Source: Leptotrichia hongkongensis | Lineage (GTDB): Bacteria > Fusobacteriota > Fusobacteriia > Fusobacteriales > Leptotrichiaceae | Assembly (NCBI RefSeq): GCF_041538065.1 | Contig: NZ_JBGORW010000004.1 | Location: 124,001-188,000 of the forward strand | Length of the DNA: 64,000 bases | Direction: 5' to 3' | Shown: piece by piece, positions 7,846 to 16,388 of the stretch | Position numbering within the stretch: the stretch's first letter is position 1 | How the letters are laid out: each line of letters starts with the position of its first letter | Notes under the pieces: generated by a model | The model's database searches: none | What the model saw: the letters and a program-made list of their open reading frames with translations, nothing else | What the model was told of the DNA's origin: nothing | Program-made: the position numbers and the translations under genes

Positions 7846-10800
7846 CCCTAACCTCCTCCTCACTCAACCCATACAGCTCATAAACCATCCCATCAATCTC
7901 TTTATCCGTTTTTGTAATTTCATTGTTTAATGTTTCTGCTTTTGATTTTTCTGCAATGAAATAATCCTCCCAATCAGCTTTTTGCGAAAGGCTTAATTTC
8001 ACTTTTACTTTTGATAACTCTTTTATAAATTCATCAAAATTCAATAAATACCAATTTTGTAATTTAGTAGAAATTTTTTCTAAACCAAGTTCTCTCATAA
8101 TCATTCGTTGGAATTTTTGTGAAATTTCTTGAAGATTTTTGTTTAAAAATAACATTTTATCAGCTTTTTTGATAAAAGGCTGTTGATTTATATTTTCTAT
8201 ATTAACTAGTGGAATATTTTCAAAAGCTATTTTGGTTAAATTAGTATTTGATTCTCCATAATATAAATTATAAAAATAGCTAATTAATCTAGAATTCAAA
8301 ATTGTTAAATAAAATCTTACATCATCTTTTTTATTTTTCAAATTAACTAAATTTGCATTCGGAAATATAATTTTTTGATTCAAGTCTATTGTTGCAAATA
8401 TTTTATTTCTATTTTGACCAACTATTCTTTGAAGTATTATTTTAGGAGAAAAATGCCACTCTTTCGTTGTTTTATCAATATTTTTTATATAAACATATTT
8501 ATTTACTTTATCAGTAAAATATCTATGAATATCTCTACCCTCCAAGTATTCAGAACAATTATTAATAATATTATTTTTTATTGCTTCTTCTTTAGTAAAT
8601 ATCCCTTTTTCTATTTCTGTTAAACCTATTTTTATTTTTTTAGGAATACTCATCCATCCCTTATGCAATTCTAGGTAATTCCCAAATCTTAAACTATTTT
8701 TTAGTAATTTGTTTAAAATTGAATTTATATTAACTATTATTTTATTATTATACTTCATTAATATCTCTTCTTGACTGAGTTGAATATTATTTTTTAAACT
8801 TTCTTTCAAATATAAATTATTTACATTTCTATTTGATACTCTTAAATTTACAAAATTCTTATCTATTTTTTTATTTAAAATAAGAATAGCTGTTTCCGTA
8901 TTAACTTCTTCAAATGGATAAAATCTATATGGAAAATCAATTATTTCAATAATTTTAGTTTTTTCTAGTAAATATTTTCTTAATAATTCAAAACTTGTAT
9001 TTGTAAAATAAGAATCAGGTGTAATAAATCCTAGATAACCTTTATTTTTCAACAATTCATTTATTGATTTATATATAAATATTTCATATAAATCCATTTC
9101 AGAAAATAAAATTTCTTTGTATTTATCCCAGTAATAATTTCTGTCATTTGCTGGTATTTGTTTTGTAGAAACATACGGCGGATTCCCCACAACAACATCA
9201 AATCCACCATTTTTAAACACTTGCGGAAACTCTTTTTCCCAATCAAATGCCAATTCCCCCGCAATCTCAACATCATCAATCAATGAATTTCCACATTTTA
9301 TATTGTTTTCAAGTGTTGCAAGTGTTTTATTTTTATCGGCTGTTTTTAGCCATAATGATAATTTCGTAATTTCTACACTTTCCTTATTCAAATCCACTCC
9401 AAAAATATTATTTTGTAAAATTTCTCTTGTCGTATCTGAAAACAAATCTTTTGTTCCCGTCAAATCAAAAATTTTATCATTTAAATAATCGTTGTAATTT
9501 AATAAATATTCAAAGGCTTTGATTAGGAATGCTCCGCTTCCGCAAGCTGGATCTACAATTTTTATATTTTTTACAGCTTCTCTGTATTTTGTCCAAAATT
9601 CTATATGTTTTTTATAATTTTTGCTGTAAATTCTTTCATTACTTTTTTTACTGCTATATTTTATTTCAAAATCTTTTTCTGTAAGTTCAGGAAGTTTATC
9701 CTCGCCCAGCTCTTTTCGTTTGTCATCAAGCCAGTTTTTTATCGAATTTTCTACAATGTATTTTGTTATATATTTTGGTGTGTAAAAAATACCGTCTTTT
9801 TTACGTTTCCCTTTTTTCTTGTCAAATTCTTCCCCATTTAATTCTTTTTTTAAATCCTCTATATCGCTTATAGATTGCTCAAAAATATGCCCCAAGATAT
9901 TTTCATTCAGTTCAGAGTCAAAATCATATTCAGATATTTTTTTCATTTCTTCAAAAACTTCATTATCCACAAAAAGGCTCTCTAAAACATCGTCATTTTT
10001 AAATAAACCTCCATTAAAATGAGAAATATTTTCTCTCGGATTTCCCAAATTTATCCAATTGCAAAGCATTTTAAAAACTTCAAAAACATCCCCAAAGTTT
10101 TTACCTTTTTCTAAAGTCTTGTAAAAAATCTCGTTTGGAAGCAAGCCCTTGTCTTCACAAAAGCAGATAAACAGAAATCTATCCAATAATTTTTGGACTT
10201 TTTCAATTATAATATTCTCATTTATTGTAGGATTATTTTTTCGCATATTTTCAAAAATATGTAATCTAATATTTTTATACTCGTTATAAAATTTCTTCTC
10301 GATTTCAGCTTGATTTTTCTGATATTCTTCAGAAAGTTCTATTGTTTTTGCCTTTTTCTTTTCAGTTCCTACCAAAGCATAAAATGAAAGAATATAAATA
10401 AACTTCTTAAATTCTAAATCATCTTTCAGCTTTTCTAGGAAGAAAACCTGATATTCTGTCATATCATTTGCTCTATAAAGTCTTATCTCTTTGTAGTTTG
10501 AAACTATAACCCACTGACAGTTCTTTCCGTATTTTGGAGCATAATTAAAAGCCTGCTCTACAGGAGTCCTTGTATCTCCAACTCTTTTCTGCCTTACATC
10601 TAGCGAAACTTTCGCACCTTTCAGTTCAATTACAGCCCTGACATCTTTTTTTCCATCTGTATCAAAAAATCCCAAAACTCCATCAGCCTTCTGACCATCT
10701 AACTTTGTTTTAGTTTCTCTTTCCAAATTCCATTCATTTTTTCCATCCGATTTATTCACAGCTCTCAACACAGTTGTAAAAATATCATATAAAAATTCTC

Positions 10801-10960
10801 CTTGAAACTCTTCTTCTTTCGATTTATCCAGAACACCATTTTCAAGGTTATTTATCCATTTATTTAGTGCTTTTCTTCTTTCAGAAAAATTATGTTTACT
10901 TAAATCGATTTCTTCTTCAGCCTTTTTAGCCAGTATTTTCTGATTAAACAAATTATTCAC
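7832..10960 (-). CDS. type IIG restriction-modification enzyme (Eco57I-like, N6-adenine methyltransferase with nuclease)
   Basis: This single 1042-residue polypeptide combines cleavage, methylation and specificity. The N-terminus has a PD-(D/E)xK-like nuclease with Asp93 and ELKG (Glu112, Lys114). A helical connector leads to the gamma-class methyltransferase: motif I is DPACGSGAFL near residue 475 and motif IV is NPPY near 610. A TaqI-like target-recognition region fills the C-terminus. The start is a GTG preceded by AAGGAG at about 12 nt. A good sigma70-type promoter lies at 11006-11034. It is the first gene of the five-gene defence operon, and no separate specificity subunit is present. 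Confidence 0.9.
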   Translation of the reverse strand: MNNLFNQKILAKKAEEEIDLSKHNFSERRKALNKWINNLENGVLDKSKEEEFQGEFLYDIFTTVLRAVNKSDGKNEWNLERETKTKLDGQKADGVLGFFDTDGKKDVRAVIELKGAKVSLDVRQKRVGDTRTPVEQAFNYAPKYGKNCQWVIVSNYKEIRLYRANDMTEYQVFFLEKLKDDLEFKKFIYILSFYALVGTEKKKAKTIELSEEYQKNQAEIEKKFYNEYKNIRLHIFENMRKNNPTINENIIIEKVQKLLDRFLFICFCEDKGLLPNEIFYKTLEKGKNFGDVFEVFKMLCNWINLGNPRENISHFNGGLFKNDDVLESLFVDNEVFEEMKKISEYDFDSELNENILGHIFEQSISDIEDLKKELNGEEFDKKKGKRKKDGIFYTPKYITKYIVENSIKNWLDDKRKELGEDKLPELTEKDFEIKYSSKKSNERIYSKNYKKHIEFWTKYREAVKNIKIVDPACGSGAFLIKAFEYLLNYNDYLNDKIFDLTGTKDLFSDTTREILQNNIFGVDLNKESVEITKLSLWLKTADKNKTLATLENNIKCGNSLIDDVEIAGELAFDWEKEFPQVFKNGGFDVVVGNPPYVSTKQIPANDRNYYWDKYKEILFSEMDLYEIFIYKSINELLKNKGYLGFITPDSYFTNTSFELLRKYLLEKTKIIEIIDFPYRFYPFEEVNTETAILILNKKIDKNFVNLRVSNRNVNNLYLKESLKNNIQLSQEEILMKYNNKIIVNINSILNKLLKNSLRFGNYLELHKGWMSIPKKIKIGLTEIEKGIFTKEEAIKNNIINNCSEYLEGRDIHRYFTDKVNKYVYIKNIDKTTKEWHFSPKIILQRIVGQNRNKIFATIDLNQKIIFPNANLVNLKNKKDDVRFYLTILNSRLISYFYNLYYGESNTNLTKIAFENIPLVNIENINQQPFIKKADKMLFLNKNLQEISQKFQRMIMRELGLEKISTKLQNWYLLNFDEFIKELSKVKVKLSLSQKADWEDYFIAEKSKAETLNNEITKTDKEIDGMVYELYGLSEEEVRVVES

Positions 10961-11005
10961 AGAAATTTTTCACTCCTTATGCTCCATAAATTATTATATA
11001 CCTAC

Positions 11006-11034
11006 ATTCTATTAATTTTTCCATTTTTTGTCAA
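11006..11034 (-). promoter_or_regulatory. sigma70-type promoter of the defence operon
   Basis: On the minus strand a TTGACA -35 box (11029-11034) and a TAGAAT -10 box (11006-11011) are separated by exactly 17 nt. They lie about 50 nt upstream of the type IIG start, and no other gene is nearby. Repeat R1 ends just upstream of this promoter. Confidence 0.7.
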
Positions 11035-11050
11035 TTTAATTTATAATAAT

Positions 11051-11151
11051 ATACTCAAATCTATTTAAAATTAAACTACTAAAAATTATATAGATTTAGG
11101 GTTTGAATAAAAAGTCATAGCCTTTTGAGTTTAGTTTTAAAGCAGTTTTAC
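11051..11151. repeat. dispersed palindromic repeat R1, copy 1
   Basis: This roughly 100-bp stretch recurs at 27921-28020 in the same orientation. Both copies begin ATACTCA, contain GGTTTGAATAAAA and GTCATAG in the middle, and end in GTTTTAC. Each has near-terminal inverted arms of about 14 nt (TTTAAAATTAAACT against AGTTTAGTTTTAAA). It codes for nothing visible. Confidence 0.75.
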
Positions 11152-11289
11152 TATAATACTAAAATTTGTTTAAAAAGTAAAAATTATGTTTTAATCATTT
11201 GAAAATATTAAATTTTATCCTTTAATTAGAAAAATTTGTAACAAATTCGTTATTTTAATGGCGTTTAATATAAAATAATAGGGAATATC

Positions 11290-11451
11290 TTATAAATCAT
11301 AAGAATCCCCATTTAAAATACTAAAAAACATATTTCCACCAATTATAACTTTCACTTTATTAGTCGAAAAATCAATACCTAATTCTTCCTCGTTGCCAGA
11401 ATTTCTTCTATATGAATCATTATCAAATCCTATAAGTTCAAATTTTTTATT
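11290..11451 (-). pseudogene. orphan C-terminal coding fragment, unknown family
   Basis: The minus-strand frame directly after the cobD stop encodes about 53 residues. They include KKFELIGFDND, a glycine/asparagine-containing EEELGIDFST segment and a final FFSILNGDSYDL before TAA at 11290-11292. The frame has coding-like codon use but no start; a TAG precedes it at 11452-11454. It looks like the tail of a gene lost when cobD or the defence island arrived. The rest of the 10961-11446 interval holds only the promoter and repeat R1. Confidence 0.5.
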
Positions 11452-12553
11452 CTAAAATTTCTCTCAAAGCCCTAACAACCCTATCATTACTCTTTCTATC
11501 CTTAATTGCCAGTCTAAAAAATCTTTCATCCAAAAATTTAAAATTGGAGGCATCCCTTATCAAAATTCCTTCTTCCATCATTTTTTCCCGCAATTTTTTC
11601 ACATTCAGCCCTTTAGAAATCATTTCATCTTTTATTTTTACACAAATAAAGTTTACTTCAGTCTTATAAGGCTTTATTCCTGAAATTTCATTCAGTCTTT
11701 CATACATGTATTTTTTTTCTTCTGTTATCCAGTTTAATGTCTTTTCTATATATTCTGTATCATCAAGTACTGTTATTCCAGCCATTTCAGCGATATTGTT
11801 CACACTCCACGGCTCTTTTTTTTCAGCGATTTTTTTTTCCAAATTTTTGTCAAAATAAATTCCATATCCCAATCGTAGTCCTGGAATAGCAAAAAATTTT
11901 GTAAATGCACGAGTTACAAACAAATTTTTTTTATTTTCGCCACTATTTACAATGCTTTCCTTTAGTCCATCCTCTAAAAATTCGATAAATGCCTCATCAA
12001 TAAATAACTTTGTATCATATCTATTGCATTCTCTCAAAATTTCCTCTGTTTCAGCCATTTTCAAAAATTTTCCAGTCGGATTATTCGGATTGCAAATTAT
12101 TACCAAATCATATTTTTTCTCAAGTTCCTTTTTTAATTTCCCAATATTAAGCCTAAACTCATCTTTTTCTTCTAATTCAAAATATTCAATTTCAATTTTT
12201 TGACTTTCAGAATTTTTACACGCTCTTACTGCCCTTTCATATTCCCCAAAAGTAGGCGATACAATCAGCACTTTTTCGGGCTTTATTACTTTTATGAACA
12301 AAAATATAGCTTCTGTTGCACCATTCCCCAGCACAATATTTTCCAGTTCAACTTTATTCAGTTGAGCCAATTTTTCACGTAATTCTATATAATCAGGGTC
12401 AGGATACCTCTCAAGAATCCCAATATTTTCAGCAATCTTCTGCTTTAGGCTCTCAGGCACTCCGTAAGGATTTATATTTGAGCTGTAATCCAGTATTTCT
12501 GTTATATTTTTTTCCCTAAATATTTTATAAATATTTCCACCATGAAAATCCAT
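11447..12553 (-). CDS. cobD: threonine-phosphate decarboxylase (PLP enzyme, histidinol-phosphate aminotransferase-like)
   Basis: The enzyme decarboxylates L-threonine O-3-phosphate to (R)-1-aminopropan-2-ol phosphate for the cobalamin nucleotide loop. It has the N-terminal HGGN and DYSSNINPYG signatures typical of CobD, VLGNGATEAIF for PLP phosphate binding, the CNPNNPTG loop, and FTKFFAIPGLRLGYG with the PLP lysine. The frame opens at 12565, but GGAGG ends 5 nt before the ATG at 12553, so that start is preferred (368 residues). It follows cobQ by 30 bp in one operon. A HisC paralogue is the main alternative; context favours CobD. Confidence 0.9.
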   Translation of the reverse strand: MDFHGGNIYKIFREKNITEILDYSSNINPYGVPESLKQKIAENIGILERYPDPDYIELREKLAQLNKVELENIVLGNGATEAIFLFIKVIKPEKVLIVSPTFGEYERAVRACKNSESQKIEIEYFELEEKDEFRLNIGKLKKELEKKYDLVIICNPNNPTGKFLKMAETEEILRECNRYDTKLFIDEAFIEFLEDGLKESIVNSGENKKNLFVTRAFTKFFAIPGLRLGYGIYFDKNLEKKIAEKKEPWSVNNIAEMAGITVLDDTEYIEKTLNWITEEKKYMYERLNEISGIKPYKTEVNFICVKIKDEMISKGLNVKKLREKMMEEGILIRDASNFKFLDERFFRLAIKDRKSNDRVVRALREILE

Positions 12554-12583
12554 TTTTTCCTCCATTTTGACAAATAAGAACTT

Positions 12584-14089
12584 TTATTTCATCCCCATTA
12601 TTTCATAAACCTTATCAATATCGACATTTTCTCGCAAAATTTGCGCTAATTTATCGTATTCCCTGTTTTTATATTCTTTGAAACTAAAGTCTTCATCGAC
12701 TTTGTCTAGCCCTTTAAGTTTTCTTACTTCGTTCAGAAAATGATTTGTAAATTCAGAATTGTCAAATATTCCGTGAATATAAGTTCCGACAACATTGCCT
12801 TTTACAGCACCTTTTAGCTTTTCATCGTCAAAGATACACTTTATTTCGGTTTTTTCCTCATTTACAGGATAACTGTAGCCTTGATGTATTTCATAGCCTT
12901 TTATTTCAATGCCGTCCATTCCAGCTAGTATTCCATCTGCATTTTTTATTTTATTTTCATACTGTGTTGTTGTTTTTGCTGTTTCCATAACTGTTTCTAT
13001 GTCTAATAAATCTAAGCCTGAAATTTCTTTTAGATTAGACTCAATATTTTGAGGATCCATTATTTTTTGTCCCATTATTTGAAAACCGCCACAAATTCCA
13101 AATACTATTGTTCCTCTTTTTGCAAGCCTGATAATTTCCCTGCTTATATTTTTATCAATTAAATCCTTCATGTCTTCCACAGTATTTTTGGAGCCAGGAA
13201 TAATAATAATGTCCTCATCTCCAAGTTCAGAGCTTTTTGTAACGTATTTCAAGGAAACATCGTTATAATGGCTAAGTGCGTCAATATCTGTAAAATTCGA
13301 TATATGTTTTAGTTTAATAACCGAAATCCGAATTTTCCCCTCTTTTTTCACATTATACTTATCGATTCCCAGACTGTCCTCTTCTTCAATTCCTAGTGGC
13401 ACAAACGGCACTACTCCCAGAACAGGCACATTTGTCAACTCTTCAATCATCTCAATTCCAGGAGTCAAAAGGCTCTTATCTCCCCTAAATTTATTTATAA
13501 TTACACCTTTTATACGTTTTTTCTCACTTTCCTCGAGAAGCATAATTGTCCCGTAAATTGATGCAAAAACACCGCCTCTGTCAATATCAGCAACCAAAAT
13601 AACAGGCGAATCAGCCATTTCAGCCATCCCTGTATTTACAATATCGTCTTCCTTCAAGTTAATTTCCGCAGGGCTTCCTGCCCCTTCCAGCACGCAAACA
13701 TCAAAATTATCCCTTATGTGATTGTACGCTGCCATTATGTCCTTTTTTAAATTATGCTTATAGGCAAAATATTCCCTTGCATCCATATTTTTGTAAACTT
13801 TTCCATTCACAATAACCTGTGATTTTCTGTCTGTTGTAGGCTTTAGCAAAATTGGATTCATAAATGCCTGAGGCTCGATATTAGCCGCTTCAGCCTGCAC
13901 CACCTGAGCTCTCCCCATCTCTTTTCCATCCTTCGTAATAAACGAATTTAAAGCCATATTCTGTGACTTAAACGGCACAACGCTATATCCGTCCTGATAA
14001 AATATTCTGCAAAATCCTGCATTGATTATGCTTTTTCCCACATTAGAACCTGTCCCCAGCAACATTATATTTCTATGTTTTCTTCCCAT
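12584..14089 (-). CDS. cobQ: cobyric acid synthase
   Basis: CobQ/CbiP amidates four side chains of adenosylcobyrinic acid a,c-diamide, using glutamine and ATP. The DRTGG/BioD-like N-terminus has GTGSNVGKS (residues 12-20) and FKSQNMALNSF. The C-terminal class-I glutamine amidotransferase has FGICGGFQIMG with the nucleophilic Cys near 336 and GTYIHGIFDN near 440. The 501-residue length is normal. AGGAGC lies 8 nt before the ATG. It is the first gene of a cobQ-cobD pair with a promoter at 14146-14174. The pair would continue the pathway begun by cobA-hemD, on the far side of the defence operon. Confidence 0.95.
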   Translation of the reverse strand: MGRKHRNIMLLGTGSNVGKSIINAGFCRIFYQDGYSVVPFKSQNMALNSFITKDGKEMGRAQVVQAEAANIEPQAFMNPILLKPTTDRKSQVIVNGKVYKNMDAREYFAYKHNLKKDIMAAYNHIRDNFDVCVLEGAGSPAEINLKEDDIVNTGMAEMADSPVILVADIDRGGVFASIYGTIMLLEESEKKRIKGVIINKFRGDKSLLTPGIEMIEELTNVPVLGVVPFVPLGIEEEDSLGIDKYNVKKEGKIRISVIKLKHISNFTDIDALSHYNDVSLKYVTKSSELGDEDIIIIPGSKNTVEDMKDLIDKNISREIIRLAKRGTIVFGICGGFQIMGQKIMDPQNIESNLKEISGLDLLDIETVMETAKTTTQYENKIKNADGILAGMDGIEIKGYEIHQGYSYPVNEEKTEIKCIFDDEKLKGAVKGNVVGTYIHGIFDNSEFTNHFLNEVRKLKGLDKVDEDFSFKEYKNREYDKLAQILRENVDIDKVYEIMGMK

Positions 14090-14145
14090 AAATACTGCTC
14101 CTATTTTAAATTTATCTAAAAAATTTATTTATTCCCATTAAAATA

Positions 14146-14174
14146 ATTATAACAGATAAAAATGCCATAAGCAA
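14146..14174 (-). promoter_or_regulatory. candidate promoter for cobQ-cobD
   Basis: On the minus strand a TATAAT -10 (14146-14151) has an upstream TG (extended -10). A weak TTGCTT -35 (14169-14174) lies 17 nt away. The leader is only about 50 nt, too short for a cobalamin riboswitch. Confidence 0.5.
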
Positions 14175-14195
14175 ACTGGATTTGTAAAAAAATTT

Positions 14196-14633
14196 TTATT
14201 TTCTTTTAAATTTTATTCTGTCTAATATTTTCTTGACTTTATCGCTATGAAATGCTCCAATTGTATATGAGATATGTGAGATTGTACAAAAAATATATAC
14301 TGTTGTCTGTCCCGCCTCAAATTCATTATTATTAAAAATTTTATATATAAAGTAAAGTAAAATTATAATCATCACACCACTTATAAATAATTTATTTATT
14401 TTTTGAAAAAAATCTTTACTCAAATATCCAAAATAACACACAAATGCAAGCGCTATTATCAAGGGAATCATCAATATTTCAATTGTATTTCCATAAGAAA
14501 TCATAAAAGCCATTAAAAATAGAAAAAAAGCTGCTGATATAATTTTTTGAAGAAAAATATAAATTATCGTAAATAAAACTAATACTAAAAAACTTTTTGC
14601 TTTTGACATAAATTTATTTTCATTTTTTTCCAT
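14196..14633 (-). CDS. small multi-pass membrane protein, unknown function
   Basis: This 145-residue protein has about four predicted transmembrane segments. The N-terminus is short and charged (MEKNENKFMSKAKSF), and the basic tail ends SDKVKKILDRIKFKRK. The same start and tail occur in the broken gene just upstream (14651-15153), so the two are tandem duplicates. GGAGAAAAAAGG precedes the ATG. It is the last gene of a run MerR - 242-aa membrane protein - broken copy - this gene. I do not recognise the family. Confidence 0.65.
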   Translation of the reverse strand: MEKNENKFMSKAKSFLVLVLFTIIYIFLQKIISAAFFLFLMAFMISYGNTIEILMIPLIIALAFVCYFGYLSKDFFQKINKLFISGVMIIILLYFIYKIFNNNEFEAGQTTVYIFCTISHISYTIGAFHSDKVKKILDRIKFKRK

Positions 14634-14650
14634 CCTTTTTTCTCCTTCTT

Positions 14651-15153
14651 TTATTTTTTTCTTTTAAATTTTATTCTGTCTAATACTTTCTTGACTTTAT
14701 CACTAAAAAATACTCCAACTGTGTATGCTGTACAGAAAATATGTATTTCCCGTGCTGTCGGAGCAAACATTGCTGTACTTTCATCTGTTTCTGTAAAAAC
14801 TTTATACAAAAAATAGATTAAAATCGCTGTCATTACACAGCCTAATATCGTTTTATCCATTTTTTTCAAAAATTTACTGCACAAATATCCTAAGTAAAAC
14901 ACAAGCATAAGAACCGTTATTAAAGCAATTCCCGAAATTACAACAGCAATAGTGGTCATTGCCACTTGCGGAAGATGTAAAAATTCCAGAGCATTAATAA
15001 TAATTCCTGCTAACGGCATCGCAAAAACCAGCCAGAACAAAAATGCCAATGCTGGATATATTGTTTTCTGAAAGAAAAAGTAAATTACTGTAAATAAAAC
15101 TATACTAAAAAGCTTTTTACTTTCGACATAAATTTATTTTCATTTATTTCCAT
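14651..15153 (-). pseudogene. frameshifted tandem copy of the neighbouring membrane protein
   Basis: An ATG at 15153 opens a frame beginning MEINENKFMSKVKSFLV, nearly identical to the start of the downstream gene, but it hits TAG after 17 codons. Comparing DNA, the intact copy reads TTAGTATTAGTTTTA and this copy TTAGTATAGTTTTA. One T is missing near 15101, and restoring it gives a continuous protein of about 167 residues to the stop at 14651. The 132-residue frame from a TTG at 15049 is the remainder. A real mutation, phase variation or a sequencing error are all possible. Confidence 0.75.
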
Positions 15154-15167
15154 CCTTTTTTCTCCTT

Positions 15168-15896
15168 CTAATCTTTATTACTTTTTGTAATTTTTCTATT
15201 TTTTATAAATAGATAAATAATTTCCATAAGCAACATTACACTCCAAAACATCAAATAGAATGCTCTATCTTTTTTATACTTTGTTTCCAATTTCTTGCTT
15301 AATTCTGAATTTAAAGAAATATTTTCATCTAAATCTCCTGTTTTATCTAATTGATATTGATATAAGATTTCTTTTTTACTCCCAAATTTATCAACAAAGT
15401 ATTCAGCATCCTGTAATTTTATTTCTTTTAAACCTAATCTTTTTTCTAAAGTTTTCTCATCTAAGTTATATTCAATTTTATTGTCGTTAATGAAAAAATA
15501 TGTTTCTGGTTTGACACCATATTTCCTTTCGTAAGAATCTGTTTCTTCTATATAACCAACCCAAGTATTATTAATTTTAGCTAATCCATTTAAATACAAA
15601 ATCAAATCTTCAGGCTTTGTCTTATCGACAAGTTTATAAACTTCATGCTCTGAATCCGAACTCAAAGTTCTTTTTATCAAAAAATTTTGTGATATTTTAA
15701 TCTCACTATTACGGTTAACTGTGTCATAAGGAAAACGAAGATACCTAACAAATAATAATGATAAAATTGTAAATGCAATAAGAAAATTAAACTTTCGTTT
15801 TGAAACAAAAAACCAGAAAGTTAATAAAATTAATATTGGAATTATAAAAGGGGATAACAAGACAAATCCCCAAGTTATATTTGTATCTGCAAGCAT
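15168..15896 (-). CDS. membrane-anchored protein, unknown function
   Basis: The 242 residues include two N-terminal transmembrane helices (residues 12-32 and 38-52) and one near the C-terminus (about 210-230) followed by a lysine-rich tail. Between them is a soluble domain of about 150 residues containing YLRFPYDTVNRNSEIK and a VKPETYFFINDNK segment. By topology the domain is probably extracytoplasmic. It lies 35 bp downstream of a MerR regulator in the same direction. The family is not recognised. Confidence 0.6.
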   Translation of the reverse strand: MLADTNITWGFVLLSPFIIPILILLTFWFFVSKRKFNFLIAFTILSLLFVRYLRFPYDTVNRNSEIKISQNFLIKRTLSSDSEHEVYKLVDKTKPEDLILYLNGLAKINNTWVGYIEETDSYERKYGVKPETYFFINDNKIEYNLDEKTLEKRLGLKEIKLQDAEYFVDKFGSKKEILYQYQLDKTGDLDENISLNSELSKKLETKYKKDRAFYLMFWSVMLLMEIIYLFIKNRKITKSNKD

Positions 15897-15931
15897 ATTT
15901 TCTCCTTAATTTCTATATATTTATGACCCTT

Positions 15932-16297
15932 TTATTTTTCAGAAATGCTTTTTAAAAAACTCTCATAAATCTCAAGTTTATCGTCAAGATTTTGTAAATA
16001 TTTTTGCCACTTTTCAATTTCTATATTTACATATTTTTTATGATTTGTCAAAATTTTCATTCTTTCTTTTATCGTTCCATTCCCTTCATACCGTAAATCT
16101 GAATATTTCTTAATTTCACTCAATTTCATTCCCATATCTTTTAATCTTTTTAACATTTTTATCCATTCAATATCGGTTTCATCGTATATTCTTCTATTTT
16201 TCTCATCTCTTTTTACACGAAACAGCTCCTTTTTTTCATAAAACCTTATTGTATATGGAGTTAAGCCTGTTTTTTCTGAAAACTCCTTTATTTGCAT
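15932..16297 (-). CDS. MerR-family transcriptional regulator
   Basis: The N-terminal winged helix-turn-helix is clear: MQIKEFSEKTGLTPYTIRFY, then RVKRDEKNRRIYDETDIEWI, then a long dimerisation helix (MLTNHKKYVNIEIEKWQKYL-like, residues 75-110). The C-terminus is short with no cysteine-rich metal site, which fits the YfmP/AdhR-like small regulators of sugar or aldehyde stress. The frame opens at 16324, but GAGGAAG lies 9 nt before the ATG at 16297, so that start is used (121 residues). It could control the upstream hydrolase or its own downstream membrane genes. Confidence 0.85.
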   Translation of the reverse strand: MQIKEFSEKTGLTPYTIRFYEKKELFRVKRDEKNRRIYDETDIEWIKMLKRLKDMGMKLSEIKKYSDLRYEGNGTIKERMKILTNHKKYVNIEIEKWQKYLQNLDDKLEIYESFLKSISEK

Positions 16298-16335
16298 TAT
16301 TTTTACTTCCTCTTTCAATATCAATTTATAAAACT

Positions 16336-16341
16336 ATTATA
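16336..16341 (-). promoter_or_regulatory. -10 element upstream of the MerR gene
   Basis: A TATAAT lies on the minus strand about 40 nt before the MerR start, directly after the hydrolase terminator. No convincing -35 at 17 nt is seen (TTTGCA is the best), which would fit an activator-dependent MerR-type promoter. Confidence 0.4.
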
Positions 16342-16342
16342 C

Positions 16343-16374
16343 AACAAAAAAAAGCTACTGCAAAATACAATAGC
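16343..16374 (-). terminator. intrinsic terminator of the hydrolase gene
   Basis: On the minus strand GCTATTG and CAGTAGC form a 7-bp stem (one G-T pair) around a 7-nt loop, followed by eight T residues. It begins 15 bp after the hydrolase stop. Confidence 0.65.
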
Positions 16375-16388
16375 CTAAATTTATCATT

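Noticed and set aside
14090..14195. Cobalamin riboswitch ahead of cobQ
   Set aside because: The leader is only about 100 bp, and no B12-box is visible.
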